A stretch of 6,485 nucleotides of DNA. Origin: Synergistaceae bacterium UBA1358. GTDB lineage: Bacteria > Synergistota > Synergistia > Synergistales > Synergistaceae. The notes below the pieces were generated by a model. That model did not search any database. It had not been told where the DNA came from and worked only from the letters and a program-made list of their open reading frames with translations. A program made the position numbers and the translations under genes. Where the stretch lies: NCBI GenBank assembly GCA_002306075.1, contig DBRW01000008.1, positions 427 through 6,911 of the forward strand, read 5' to 3'. Positions 1 through 5,532 of the stretch are shown here, piece after piece; within the stretch, counting starts at the first letter, position 1, and every line of letters begins with the position of its first letter.

Positions 1-65
1 GCAAGCGCTCCGAGAGCGTGAAGGCCTAGGATCAAAGGATCAGGCAGGCTGACGATCGGATTCAG
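1..65 (-). CDS. Possible N-terminal fragment of a divergent membrane protein (uncertain)
   Basis: On the minus strand, an open frame runs from a CTG at 65-63 to the window edge and reads LNPIVSLPDPLILGLHALG and onward, which looks like the entry into a first transmembrane helix. A G-run (73-78) followed by seven As (66-72) lies just before the CTG and could act as a ribosome binding site. The frame has a TAG at 80-78 and no ATG, GTG or TTG between that stop and the CTG. A real gene would therefore need a CTG start, the internal TTG at 35-33, or an indel in the homopolymer. The competing plus-strand frame ending at TGA 50-52 uses CGA and CGT arginine codons, unlike the other genes here. No family is recognised and chance is possible. 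Confidence 0.2.
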   Translation of the reverse strand, partial: MNPIVSLPDPLILGLHALGAL

Positions 66-228
66 TTTTTTTCCCCCCTAATTAAATAATGGAATGGTGG
101 ATATTCTATTCCATTTTTATATTCCGGTCAACATTTGCGTGTGAAAGTTGTTGATTTTATCTTCCGGAAATATATCAGTCTTGCCCTGCACATGATAAAA
201 GTATGTCATAATTGAAAGGTCAGGAGTT
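66..228. promoter_or_regulatory. Upstream region of the transporter operon with inverted repeats
   Basis: This AT-rich stretch shows no coding potential. It carries an 8-base dyad AATGGAAT (88-95) / ATTCCATT (108-115) with a 12-base spacer, followed by a short T-run. It also holds the perfect palindrome TTCCGGAA (162-169), with a partial copy ATTCCGG at 121-127. A weak sigma-70-like pair is TTGTTG (148-153), 17 bases, then TATATC (171-176), which would begin transcription near 183. The dyads could be operators for the transporter operon, or the first could be a weak terminator of an upstream gene. No regulator family can be assigned from these sites. Confidence 0.35.
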
Positions 229-1236
229 ATGACTGGCATCCGTAACAGACAAACAGATATTTTTTTCGGAGGCGGCGTATTGAACGGCAGATACAAAAAC
301 ATCACATCAAACCCCGTATACTGGCTGGCTGCGGCAGCACTGCTCTCGGTGCTGACGCCGAATCCCGCATGGGGGCTGCTTCTTGGCTCCGTCGCGGCTC
401 TCTGGGCAGGCAACCCCGCGGCAGACAGGACAGGTAAAATTTCAAAGAAACTTCTTCAGGCAGCGGTGATCCTTCTGGGGTTCGGGATGCACTTTGACGC
501 AGTTGTAAGGGTTGGAATTACCTCTGTATGGGTGACCATGATATCGATATCGGCGACCATGCTTATCGGAACGATACTGGGAAAGATCTACGGGGTCGAG
601 AGAGACCTCTCCGTCCTTCTGAGCACAGGCACGGCGATATGCGGGGGAAGCGCAATAGCCGCTATGTCCCCTTCGATAGGGGCATCACAGTCGGACACCG
701 GCGTCGCAATGGCAGTCGTCTTCCTGCTCAACGGGATCGCCCTGCTCATATTCCCCTATGCCGGACACCTTCTCGGACTCTCACAGGAACAGTTCGGCTT
801 CTGGTCCGCACTCGCGATACATGACACAAGCAGTGTAGTTGGGGCCGCCGCCATATACGGCTCAGCCGCGCTTGCTGTAGGGACCACGGTAAAACTGACA
901 AGGGCGCTCTGGATACTTCCCGTTGCCATGTTGGGAGCAAAGCTCAACAGATCGGAGAACAAGCCCCCATTCCAGTGGTTTCTGGTAGGATTCCTTGCTG
1001 CCGCGGCGGCAAGGTCGCTCTTGCCCGGTTTTGAGGCACTATGGGACATCGGTTCGCTCACAGGAAAGCACCTCATGACAGGCACACTCTTCCTGATAGG
1101 GGCGGGACTGAGCAGGGACAAACTGAAAAAGATCGGATTCAGGCCTTTATTCATGGCTGTGACCCTTTGGATCATCATTTCGCTGCTCTCTCTTGCAGCG
1201 GTAATGAAAGGGTTAATGCCGCAACTCAACATTTAA
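229..1236 (+). CDS. YeiH/UPF0324-family transporter (putative sulfate-exporter family)
   Basis: This is a 335-residue polytopic inner-membrane protein of the YeiH/UPF0324 family (Pfam Cons_hypoth698). Most members have no defined substrate; the name 'putative sulfate exporter' comes from TauZ-like relatives in taurine degraders. Two family signatures are clear: GTAICGGSAIAA (about residues 134-145) and AIHDTSSVVGAA (about 196-207). Roughly nine or ten hydrophobic segments cover residues 30 to 326, a complete family-sized protein. The start is uncertain. The ATG at 229 has AAAGG nine bases upstream, while the in-frame TTG at 280 (residue 18) has a textbook GGAGG at 268-272 with a 7-base gap; it would give 318 residues beginning just before the first helix. 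It is the first gene of a probable operon, seven bases from the next gene. Family assignment is firm; substrate is unknown, and no sulfonate or taurine gene lies nearby to support sulfate export. Confidence 0.93.
   Translation: MTGIRNRQTDIFFGGGVLNGRYKNITSNPVYWLAAAALLSVLTPNPAWGLLLGSVAALWAGNPAADRTGKISKKLLQAAVILLGFGMHFDAVVRVGITSVWVTMISISATMLIGTILGKIYGVERDLSVLLSTGTAICGGSAIAAMSPSIGASQSDTGVAMAVVFLLNGIALLIFPYAGHLLGLSQEQFGFWSALAIHDTSSVVGAAAIYGSAALAVGTTVKLTRALWILPVAMLGAKLNRSENKPPFQWFLVGFLAAAAARSLLPGFEALWDIGSLTGKHLMTGTLFLIGAGLSRDKLKKIGFRPLFMAVTLWIIISLLSLAAVMKGLMPQLNI
268..272 (+). promoter_or_regulatory. Shine-Dalgarno sequence favouring an internal TTG start at 280
   Basis: GGAGG sits seven bases before the in-frame TTG at 280-282. 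This is better spaced than anything before the upstream ATG at 229, whose nearest AGGAG (222-226) leaves only two bases. It is the main reason to consider the shorter transporter start. Confidence 0.5.
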
Positions 1237-1243
1237 GGGGGAG

Positions 1244-2230
1244 ATGGACTTGTCAGAGATGATAATGACCATGTTCAGCGAAGAGGATCCATGCTGGACG
1301 GCAGAGCTGCTGAAACTTGCCGGAGAGGACATATCAGGGCTGGACGGACTCGTAAGCAACGGCTTCCTTGAACTTTCCGACGGGATATATTCTCTGACGG
1401 AAGCGGGGCGGAACGAATACGACAGGCTGAAAAACGAGCTCTTCCTCGAGGGTGCCCCCGGACGGAAGCCCTCCGACCCCGCAAGGAGCGTCAGAAGGAC
1501 CAGGCTGCGCATGCTTCTTGACTCTGCCCATCTGCAAAGGTGGGGCATCAAGGTATACCATACCGGACATGAACTTGAATATTACCCGGACCTGAAGGAT
1601 GAGGAACTGGTCTCACTGGACGGCGGCTCTTTGGAATGGAGATACACAGCTTCGCCCCTGTACAAAAAGATAAACGAGGAGTTCAGCACCGCGCTCATCG
1701 AGACAAGAAGGACCGACCTAGTGCCCCCTGAGAGGCTGAGATCCTGGTGTGAAGAGAACTCGGCGGAGCCCGGCAGGCTTGATGTGGACCTCCTCTACCT
1801 CTGTCACTATGATTTCATGCAGTACAGGGATTTCGGAGGCCATCCCAACGACCTCCACAAGGTGATCAACACGGACAGGTTCCTCTTCGTATTCCCTGAC
1901 AAGGACAATGAAAAGAACCTTGCAACAGTCGCAAAATTCCACCTCTGGCTCAACACGCTGAGAAGGATGATGATACCCGGCTACGTAGACAGGGACACGC
2001 AGGAGCAGGACAGTGTCAGCTGGCTCATCTTCACGACGGAAAAAGAGGATGAGGCGGTCTCACTTGCAGGAGAGCTCGGGGACTTCGGCGAAAAGCTCGT
2101 CGAAAACGCCAACCCCTGCGAGGTCTGGACCGTCTCGATGGAAGCGCTGGAAAATGTGGGAGAGAAAAGAGAGCTTATATGGGAACTGCTTCCGGATATC
2201 GCGCACCCTGCACAGAGAACGATAATATAG
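1244..2230 (+). CDS. Conserved-looking protein of unknown function, N-terminal winged-helix-like segment
   Basis: I do not recognise a named family for this 328-residue soluble protein. Residues about 20-66 look like a winged-helix fold: a helical stretch, then LVSNGFLELSDGIYSLTEAGR, in which a recognition-like helix runs into a short beta hairpin and a 'LTEAGR' wing end, as in many bacterial wHTH proteins. The rest has no motif I can name. It is mixed charged and aromatic, with a His/Tyr/Phe-rich patch (about 184-204, containing LCHYDFMQYRDF) and a hydrophobic strand RFLFVFPDK (212-220). There is no signal peptide or membrane helix. It follows the YeiH-like gene by seven bases, so it is probably co-transcribed. 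The G-rich ribosome site (1237-1243) abuts the ATG at 1244, and TTG at 1250 or ATG at 1259 fit its spacing as well or better. It could be a DNA-binding regulator of the operon, or the fold could serve protein contacts; this is inference. Confidence 0.85.
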   Translation: MDLSEMIMTMFSEEDPCWTAELLKLAGEDISGLDGLVSNGFLELSDGIYSLTEAGRNEYDRLKNELFLEGAPGRKPSDPARSVRRTRLRMLLDSAHLQRWGIKVYHTGHELEYYPDLKDEELVSLDGGSLEWRYTASPLYKKINEEFSTALIETRRTDLVPPERLRSWCEENSAEPGRLDVDLLYLCHYDFMQYRDFGGHPNDLHKVINTDRFLFVFPDKDNEKNLATVAKFHLWLNTLRRMMIPGYVDRDTQEQDSVSWLIFTTEKEDEAVSLAGELGDFGEKLVENANPCEVWTVSMEALENVGEKRELIWELLPDIAHPAQRTII

Positions 2231-2248
2231 AGTCAGAAAAAGATCCTG

Positions 2249-2599
2249 ATGTTAATTGACAGTCTGCTTGAATCAATAATGCTCATCTGTTTTGCGGCGG
2301 CCTGGCCCGCATCCATACACAAATCATGGACGAGCAGGACGAGGAAGGGCAAGAGCCTCTTCTTCCTTCTCATCGTCTTCTCAGGATACATGGCCGGCAT
2401 CACAAGGGTACTGCTGAGGGACGACGGCGGTTTCCTGATCTTATCCTACACGTTCAATTCGCTGCTCGTCTTCTGCGACCTTCTGATCTATTACAGGAAC
2501 TACAGGATAGACGAAGGAAAGCCGCCTCTGATCCCGCAGAGCACAAAAGATTTTGCCAAAGGCTATTTCAGGAACCGCCGATGGAAGAAGAGAGTGTGA
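2249..2599 (+). CDS. Small three-helix membrane protein, PQ-loop/SemiSWEET-like
   Basis: This 116-residue protein has three predicted membrane helices (about residues 5-21, 36-54 and 62-83) and a basic cytoplasmic-type tail ending RNRRWKKRV. The first loop, WPASIHKSW followed by S-R-T-x-KGKSLFFL, resembles PQ-loop half-transporters (a Pro near the end of helix 1, then K-S and a small-residue-rich turn into helix 2), though the classical PQ pair is WP here. Similar short proteins occur in anaerobic Firmicutes as uncharacterised membrane proteins, from memory. It starts 18 bases after the preceding gene and probably belongs to the same operon. The ribosome site is poor (only AGAAAAAGA upstream of the ATG), so it may be translated by coupling. 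Transport of a small metabolite by a dimer would fit the fold, but no substrate can be inferred. Confidence 0.82.
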   Translation: MLIDSLLESIMLICFAAAWPASIHKSWTSRTRKGKSLFFLLIVFSGYMAGITRVLLRDDGGFLILSYTFNSLLVFCDLLIYYRNYRIDEGKPPLIPQSTKDFAKGYFRNRRWKKRV

Positions 2600-2605
2600 A
2601 AAATC

Positions 2606-2632
2606 CAGGGCCGCCTGCAGAGGGCGGCCCTG
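2606..2632. terminator. Rho-independent terminator, probably bidirectional, strongest for the minus strand
   Basis: CAGGGCCGCC (2606-2615) and GGCGGCCCTG (2623-2632) form a perfect 10-base-pair GC-rich stem with a 7-base loop. On the minus strand the stem begins eight bases after the dehydratase stop and is followed by GATTTTT, a good U-tract. On the plus strand it lies seven bases past the stop at 2599, but the tail is only CTTTAT. It sits between two convergent genes, as expected for a shared terminator. Confidence 0.88.
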
Positions 2633-2639
2633 CTTTATG

Positions 2640-4178
2640 CTATCTTTTCCTGGGCATCGAAAGGGCGCTCGGCGTGACTGCGATACCGCCCAGCGATGTG
2701 CAGCGGAGCTCGGGTGGGAGCATCCTTCCGGAGGAGTATACCGCGTCTACGGTATCGTCTATATTGACTGCGTTGTGATAACCGCCCAGTATCATATCTG
2801 CACAGATGAATGCCTGTGATGCAAAGGACCCGTTCCTCGTGTGACACGGGATCTCCACTATCGCCTGCACCAGATCGCACACAAGGCCCATGGCGTTCTG
2901 GAACATGATCGCACCCGCATCTGCGGCCTGACGGGGCAAACCTCCCACAGCCTCGACCACGGCACCTGCCCCCATCGCGCCTGCCGCGCCTATTTCGACC
3001 TGGCATCCGCACACTTCGGCGGCGAAAGTGCCTCTCGTCGCAAGGACCCATCCTATTGCCCCGGCTGCCCACATGGAACGGACGGCATCCCTGCGCGGGA
3101 TCTTCATGTCCTCAAGCATCGTCACCATGATCCCGGGAATGACGCCGGCAGATCCGCCAGTGGGTGCCGCACACACTATCCCCTGTCCGCTGTTGACCTG
3201 CATGGCCGCCATTGCGCGCGCGGCAGCCCTGGTGTGGATCCCTCCGAGGGCAAGCCTCCCTTCCCTCTCCGCATCCATTATCTTTTTTGCGGAGGGATCG
3301 AGGAGGAACATCTGCGGACTCTCATCCGAGAGTCCCAGGGCCACTGAATCTATCATCACCTGAAGACGCCTGTCCATCTCGGCATCAAGGGCCTCACGCG
3401 GCATGCACAGAAGGGCCGATTCATACTCAAGCGCGGCCTCCCCAAGCGTAAGCCCTCTCTCTTCGGCGTATTTCACCATCTCTTCCCCCGAAGTGAATAT
3501 CCTCTCTCCCCTTACCGGGAAGAATACCGGGACGGCACAGTGGCAGCTAAAAGGTCTTTCTTCGGAACGGATCTTTTCGATGAGCCCGGGATCCACGGGA
3601 GCGGATGCCGAAAGAAGCAGCATCGCCCTTCCCTCTTTTTCGCCCGCTGCGACACTGCCAAACCTTTCAAGCATAGCTCCGACAGCCGGTGCCCTCTCCG
3701 CGGCCAATTCGACGAAAACATAGTATGCGTCTCCCGTCATCTCGACCTCCCATCCGTTAATACGGCGGAATAGCAGAGCACCGCCTCCGGTCGAGTCGGC
3801 AACGGCGGAAAACGAAGATCCGTCCTTAAGCCTTGCTTCGACCTTTATGCTGTTCGGATGACATGCCTCGGGAAAACTTTTTATGATGAACTTTATGTCG
3901 GTGCCAAATGATGGGAAGAGGCTCAGCGCCTCCTTGAACCGCGGATCGGTGAGAGGAAGGTCCAGGGTCCCCATTACCAGCGCAAGGTCGCTCCCCTGCT
4001 CGTGATATACCTCCGCTATAGAGGATGCCGGCTCGAAGGTGAACGATATCTCCGACGGCAGCTCGCCCATCATGCTGCGGCACATCTTTGCGATGTGATA
4101 TGGCCCCGCTGTGTGCGAACTTGAGCTTCCGGGCATTACTGGACCTATGACGTTGTTCAGAATACTGGCCGTTGTCAT
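2640..4178 (-). CDS. sdaA: L-serine dehydratase (L-serine ammonia-lyase), iron-sulfur-dependent, fused beta-ACT-alpha chain
   Basis: This 512-residue cytoplasmic enzyme should deaminate L-serine to pyruvate and ammonia with an oxygen-labile 4Fe-4S cluster. Residues 1-125 form the beta domain, with IGPVM and GSSSSHTAGP (17-26). Residues about 129-215 align in shape with the ACT domain of two-chain SdaAB, including STGGG and the ING/G strand, but look degenerate. Residues about 228-512 are the alpha domain, with APTGGSAGVIPG (338-349). Cluster cysteines C392 (GCQ), C434 (GLVCD) and C445 (IPC) show the 42- and 11-residue spacing I recall for the Legionella enzyme. It is longer than E. coli SdaA (about 454 residues). 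The start at 4178 is set by GGGGAGG eight bases upstream; the ATG at 4184 lies too close and the open frame back to 4253 has no ribosome site. Motif deviations (GSSSSHT for GPSSSHT, VCGCQVE for GGCQAE, CDLV for CDPV) mark a divergent paralogue, so a related substrate cannot be excluded. It diverges from the PfoR-like gene. Confidence 0.92.
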   Translation of the reverse strand: MTTASILNNVIGPVMPGSSSSHTAGPYHIAKMCRSMMGELPSEISFTFEPASSIAEVYHEQGSDLALVMGTLDLPLTDPRFKEALSLFPSFGTDIKFIIKSFPEACHPNSIKVEARLKDGSSFSAVADSTGGGALLFRRINGWEVEMTGDAYYVFVELAAERAPAVGAMLERFGSVAAGEKEGRAMLLLSASAPVDPGLIEKIRSEERPFSCHCAVPVFFPVRGERIFTSGEEMVKYAEERGLTLGEAALEYESALLCMPREALDAEMDRRLQVMIDSVALGLSDESPQMFLLDPSAKKIMDAEREGRLALGGIHTRAAARAMAAMQVNSGQGIVCAAPTGGSAGVIPGIMVTMLEDMKIPRRDAVRSMWAAGAIGWVLATRGTFAAEVCGCQVEIGAAGAMGAGAVVEAVGGLPRQAADAGAIMFQNAMGLVCDLVQAIVEIPCHTRNGSFASQAFICADMILGGYHNAVNIDDTVDAVYSSGRMLPPELRCTSLGGIAVTPSALSMPRKR

Positions 4179-4186
4179 TTGCATTG

Positions 4187-4193
4187 CCTCCCC
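4187..4193 (-). promoter_or_regulatory. Ribosome binding site fixing the serine dehydratase start
   Basis: The minus strand reads GGGGAGG here. Its GGAGG core is eight bases from the ATG at 4178 but only two from the ATG at 4184, which selects the former. The product then begins MTTASILNN, matching how the beta domain begins in this family. Confidence 0.8.
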
Positions 4194-4224
4194 GTATTTA
4201 TCTGTTCTGTGTCTGGTTCCGACA

Positions 4225-4253
4225 AAAATATCACAATCGCTATCCGCTGTCAT
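4225..4253 (-). promoter_or_regulatory. Candidate sigma-70 promoter for the serine dehydratase
   Basis: On the minus strand, ATGACA (4253-4248, five of six to TTGACA) is followed after 17 bases by TATTTT (4230-4225, four of six to TATAAT). Transcription would start near 4218, giving a leader of about 40 bases. The -35 overlaps one arm of the dyad at 4249-4267. The match is moderate, and GATATT at a 15-base spacing is an alternative -10. Confidence 0.35.
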
Positions 4254-4267
4254 TAATTTTAAATGAC
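4249..4267. promoter_or_regulatory. Inverted repeat between divergent promoters, candidate operator
   Basis: GTCATT (4249-4254) and AATGAC (4262-4267) form a perfect 6-base dyad around a 7-base AT-only spacer. It overlaps the candidate -35 of the minus-strand promoter and ends four bases before the -35 of the plus-strand promoter, so one bound protein could control both. No matching regulator gene is in the window. Confidence 0.45.
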
Positions 4268-4271
4268 GGGG

Positions 4272-4300
4272 TTGTTAATTCCGCTGAACTTCATTACAAT
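4272..4300 (+). promoter_or_regulatory. Sigma-70 promoter for the PfoR-like gene
   Basis: TTGTTA (4272-4277, four of six) is followed by a 17-base spacer and TACAAT (4295-4300, five of six). The predicted transcript would start near 4307 and carry a leader of about 43 bases to the TTG start at 4350. This is the best promoter match in the window. Confidence 0.6.
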
Positions 4301-4349
4301 GCTTCCCAATGGGTTTTTCACAAACTAACCTGAAAAGAGGTCCTGTTTT

Positions 4350-5378
4350 TTGGGAAAGAGCAATAACAAAATCTCTGCGTTTCTGAAACGCAAGGGAGTT
4401 GAATTCTCGTTCAAGCGTTACTTTGTCGACGCTCTGGGCGCAATGGGCGTCGGTCTCTTTTCATCGCTGATCACCGGACTTATCCTTAGAACGATCGGAA
4501 CGAAGGCCGGGATCCCGATCCTGGTCGAGTTCGGAGGTCTTGCAAGCTCCATGACCGGAGCGGCCATCGCCGTAGCGATCGCACAGGCCCTGAAAGCACC
4601 GCCGATGGTCGTATTCTCCTGCGTAGCCGTCGGTTTCGCCGGCAACACATGGGGAGGCCCGGTCGGCGCGTTCCTCGGTGCGGTCGTTGCATCCGAGGCA
4701 GGCAAGATCATATCCAAAGAGACAAAAATAGACATAATAGCGACCCCCTCCGGGACCATAATCGCAGGGATGGCTGTGGCGAAGCTCGCAGGGCCCACGG
4801 TAAGCGCGATGATGACCGGGATCGGGATCGTAATAATGAACGCGACGGAGCTGCAGCCCGGACCGATGGGAGCCATAGTCTCCGCATTGATGGGCATGAT
4901 ACTCACGCTTCCCATCTCGAGCGCTGCGTTGGCGGTAGCTCTGAACCTTTCGGGGTTGGCGGCAGGCGCGGCAACGGTCGGGTGTTCCACTCAGATGATA
5001 GGCTTCGCGGTGATGAGCTTCAGGGAGAACGGAGTGGCGGGACTGCTGTCGCAGGGGCTCGGCACCTCCATGCTCCAGATGCCCAATATAGTCAGACACC
5101 CCATGATATGGGTCCCTCCGACGCTTGCCAGCGCGATACTTGGCCCCATATCGACCCTTGTCTTCAAAATGGAGAACATCCCATCAGGAGCGGGGATGGG
5201 AACAAGCGGTTTTGTGGGCCAGTTCGGCGCCATAGACGCGATGGGAAGCAGCCCCGCGGTACTGATGCAGATAGGGCTGATGCACTTTCTTCTGCCTGCG
5301 GTCACGACCCTTGCCATCGCCGAGATAATGAGAAAGCTGGGCCTTATAAAACCGGGAGACATGAAACTCGACCTGTGA
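4350..5378 (+). CDS. PfoR-family membrane protein (EIIC-like, PTS_EIIC_2)
   Basis: This 342-residue, very hydrophobic protein belongs to the PfoR/COG3641 family, whose domain is related to phosphotransferase-system EIIC permeases (Pfam PTS_EIIC_2). The founding member was described as a regulator of perfringolysin O in Clostridium perfringens, but the protein looks like a transporter. Seen here: the N-terminal KRYFVDALGAMGVGLF (22-37), GGPVGAF (102-108), TPSGTIIAG (132-140), ELQPGPMGA (167-175), CSTQMIGFAVMSFRENG (212-228), MPNIVRHPM (244-252) and SGAGMGTSGFVGQ (279-291), with about ten membrane segments. No EIIA or EIIB domain is attached and no HPr or EI gene is nearby. Translation starts at a TTG with AGAGG nine bases upstream; the next in-frame ATG (residue 32) would remove conserved sequence. 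It diverges from the serine dehydratase. In Staphylococcus, as I recall, pfoR also adjoins the serine dehydratase genes, which supports a role in serine or related amino-acid uptake. Confidence 0.9.
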   Translation: MGKSNNKISAFLKRKGVEFSFKRYFVDALGAMGVGLFSSLITGLILRTIGTKAGIPILVEFGGLASSMTGAAIAVAIAQALKAPPMVVFSCVAVGFAGNTWGGPVGAFLGAVVASEAGKIISKETKIDIIATPSGTIIAGMAVAKLAGPTVSAMMTGIGIVIMNATELQPGPMGAIVSALMGMILTLPISSAALAVALNLSGLAAGAATVGCSTQMIGFAVMSFRENGVAGLLSQGLGTSMLQMPNIVRHPMIWVPPTLASAILGPISTLVFKMENIPSGAGMGTSGFVGQFGAIDAMGSSPAVLMQIGLMHFLLPAVTTLAIAEIMRKLGLIKPGDMKLDL

Positions 5379-5436
5379 TCGCTGGCTTTTGCGCCGCTTT
5401 GTAAGGCCAAAACGGCATATTACAGATCAAATTTGA

Positions 5437-5466
5437 CAGAAACAGGGGCATATACCCCTGTTTCTG
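5437..5466 (+). terminator. Hairpin downstream of the PfoR-like gene, possible weak terminator
   Basis: CAGAAACAGGGG (5437-5448) and CCCCTGTTTCTG (5455-5466) form a perfect 12-base-pair stem with the loop CATATA, 58 bases after the stop. The following tract is only CTTTAA, so termination may be weak or conditional. The right arm is shared with the second inverted repeat at 5451-5480. Confidence 0.55.
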
Positions 5467-5480
5467 CTTTAAGGGGTATA
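5451..5480. promoter_or_regulatory. Second inverted repeat overlapping a TATAAT box, candidate operator or alternative hairpin
   Basis: TATACCCCT (5451-5459) and AGGGGTATA (5472-5480) form a perfect 9-base dyad with a 12-base spacer. Its left arm overlaps the loop and right arm of the hairpin at 5437-5466, so the two RNA structures cannot coexist. Its right arm overlaps the -10 at 5477-5482. It may be a DNA operator or an antiterminator. Confidence 0.45.
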
Positions 5481-5482
5481 AT
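5477..5482 (+). promoter_or_regulatory. TATAAT -10 box, probable promoter of the iron-sulfur protein gene
   Basis: A perfect TATAAT lies 50 bases before the ATG at 5533, so transcription would start near 5489. No good -35 occurs 16-19 bases upstream, and TTGACA at 5433-5438 is too far away. That suits an activator-dependent promoter, or else the match is accidental. Confidence 0.4.
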
Positions 5483-5520
5483 CAGTAGCAGGATCATCTG
5501 ACCAATATTCGAGGCGCCCC

Positions 5521-5525
5521 GGAGG
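5521..5525 (+). promoter_or_regulatory. Ribosome binding site deciding the iron-sulfur protein start
   Basis: GGAGG is seven bases before the ATG at 5533 but only one base before the in-frame ATG at 5527, so the second ATG is the likelier start. Confidence 0.75.
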
Positions 5526-5532
5526 TATGAAA

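Noticed and set aside
756..1232. 158-residue minus-strand frame opposite the YeiH-like gene
   Set aside because: It is antisense to a conserved transporter, with no ribosome site or recognisable domain.
2635..3363. Frames opposite or offset from the dehydratase C-terminal half (2635-3072 -, 2841-3347 +, 3028-3363 +)
   Set aside because: The catalytic domain with cluster cysteines occupies this stretch; the alternatives are composition-driven shadows.
4179..4253. 25-codon N-terminal extension of the dehydratase
   Set aside because: It has no ribosome site, overlaps the candidate promoter and dyad, and precedes a well-placed GGGGAGG and ATG at 4178.
4309..4317. CCCAATGGG near-palindrome in the divergent spacer
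   Set aside because: A 4-base stem with a one-base centre is too short to separate from chance, and it lies within the leader rather than at a promoter element.
4418..5404. Long open frames antisense to, and in another frame of, the PfoR-like gene (4418-4990 -, 4461-5099 -, 4649-5404 +)
   Set aside because: They lie wholly or almost wholly inside a gene with strong family motifs, have low-complexity Arg/Asp/His- or Ala/Pro-rich translations, and lack ribosome sites; they follow from codon bias.
5433..5454. TTGACA at 5433-5438 as -35 of a promoter with CATATA as -10
   Set aside because: The spacer would be only 10 bases, and the true TATAAT at 5477 is 38 bases away, so neither pairing makes a functional promoter.
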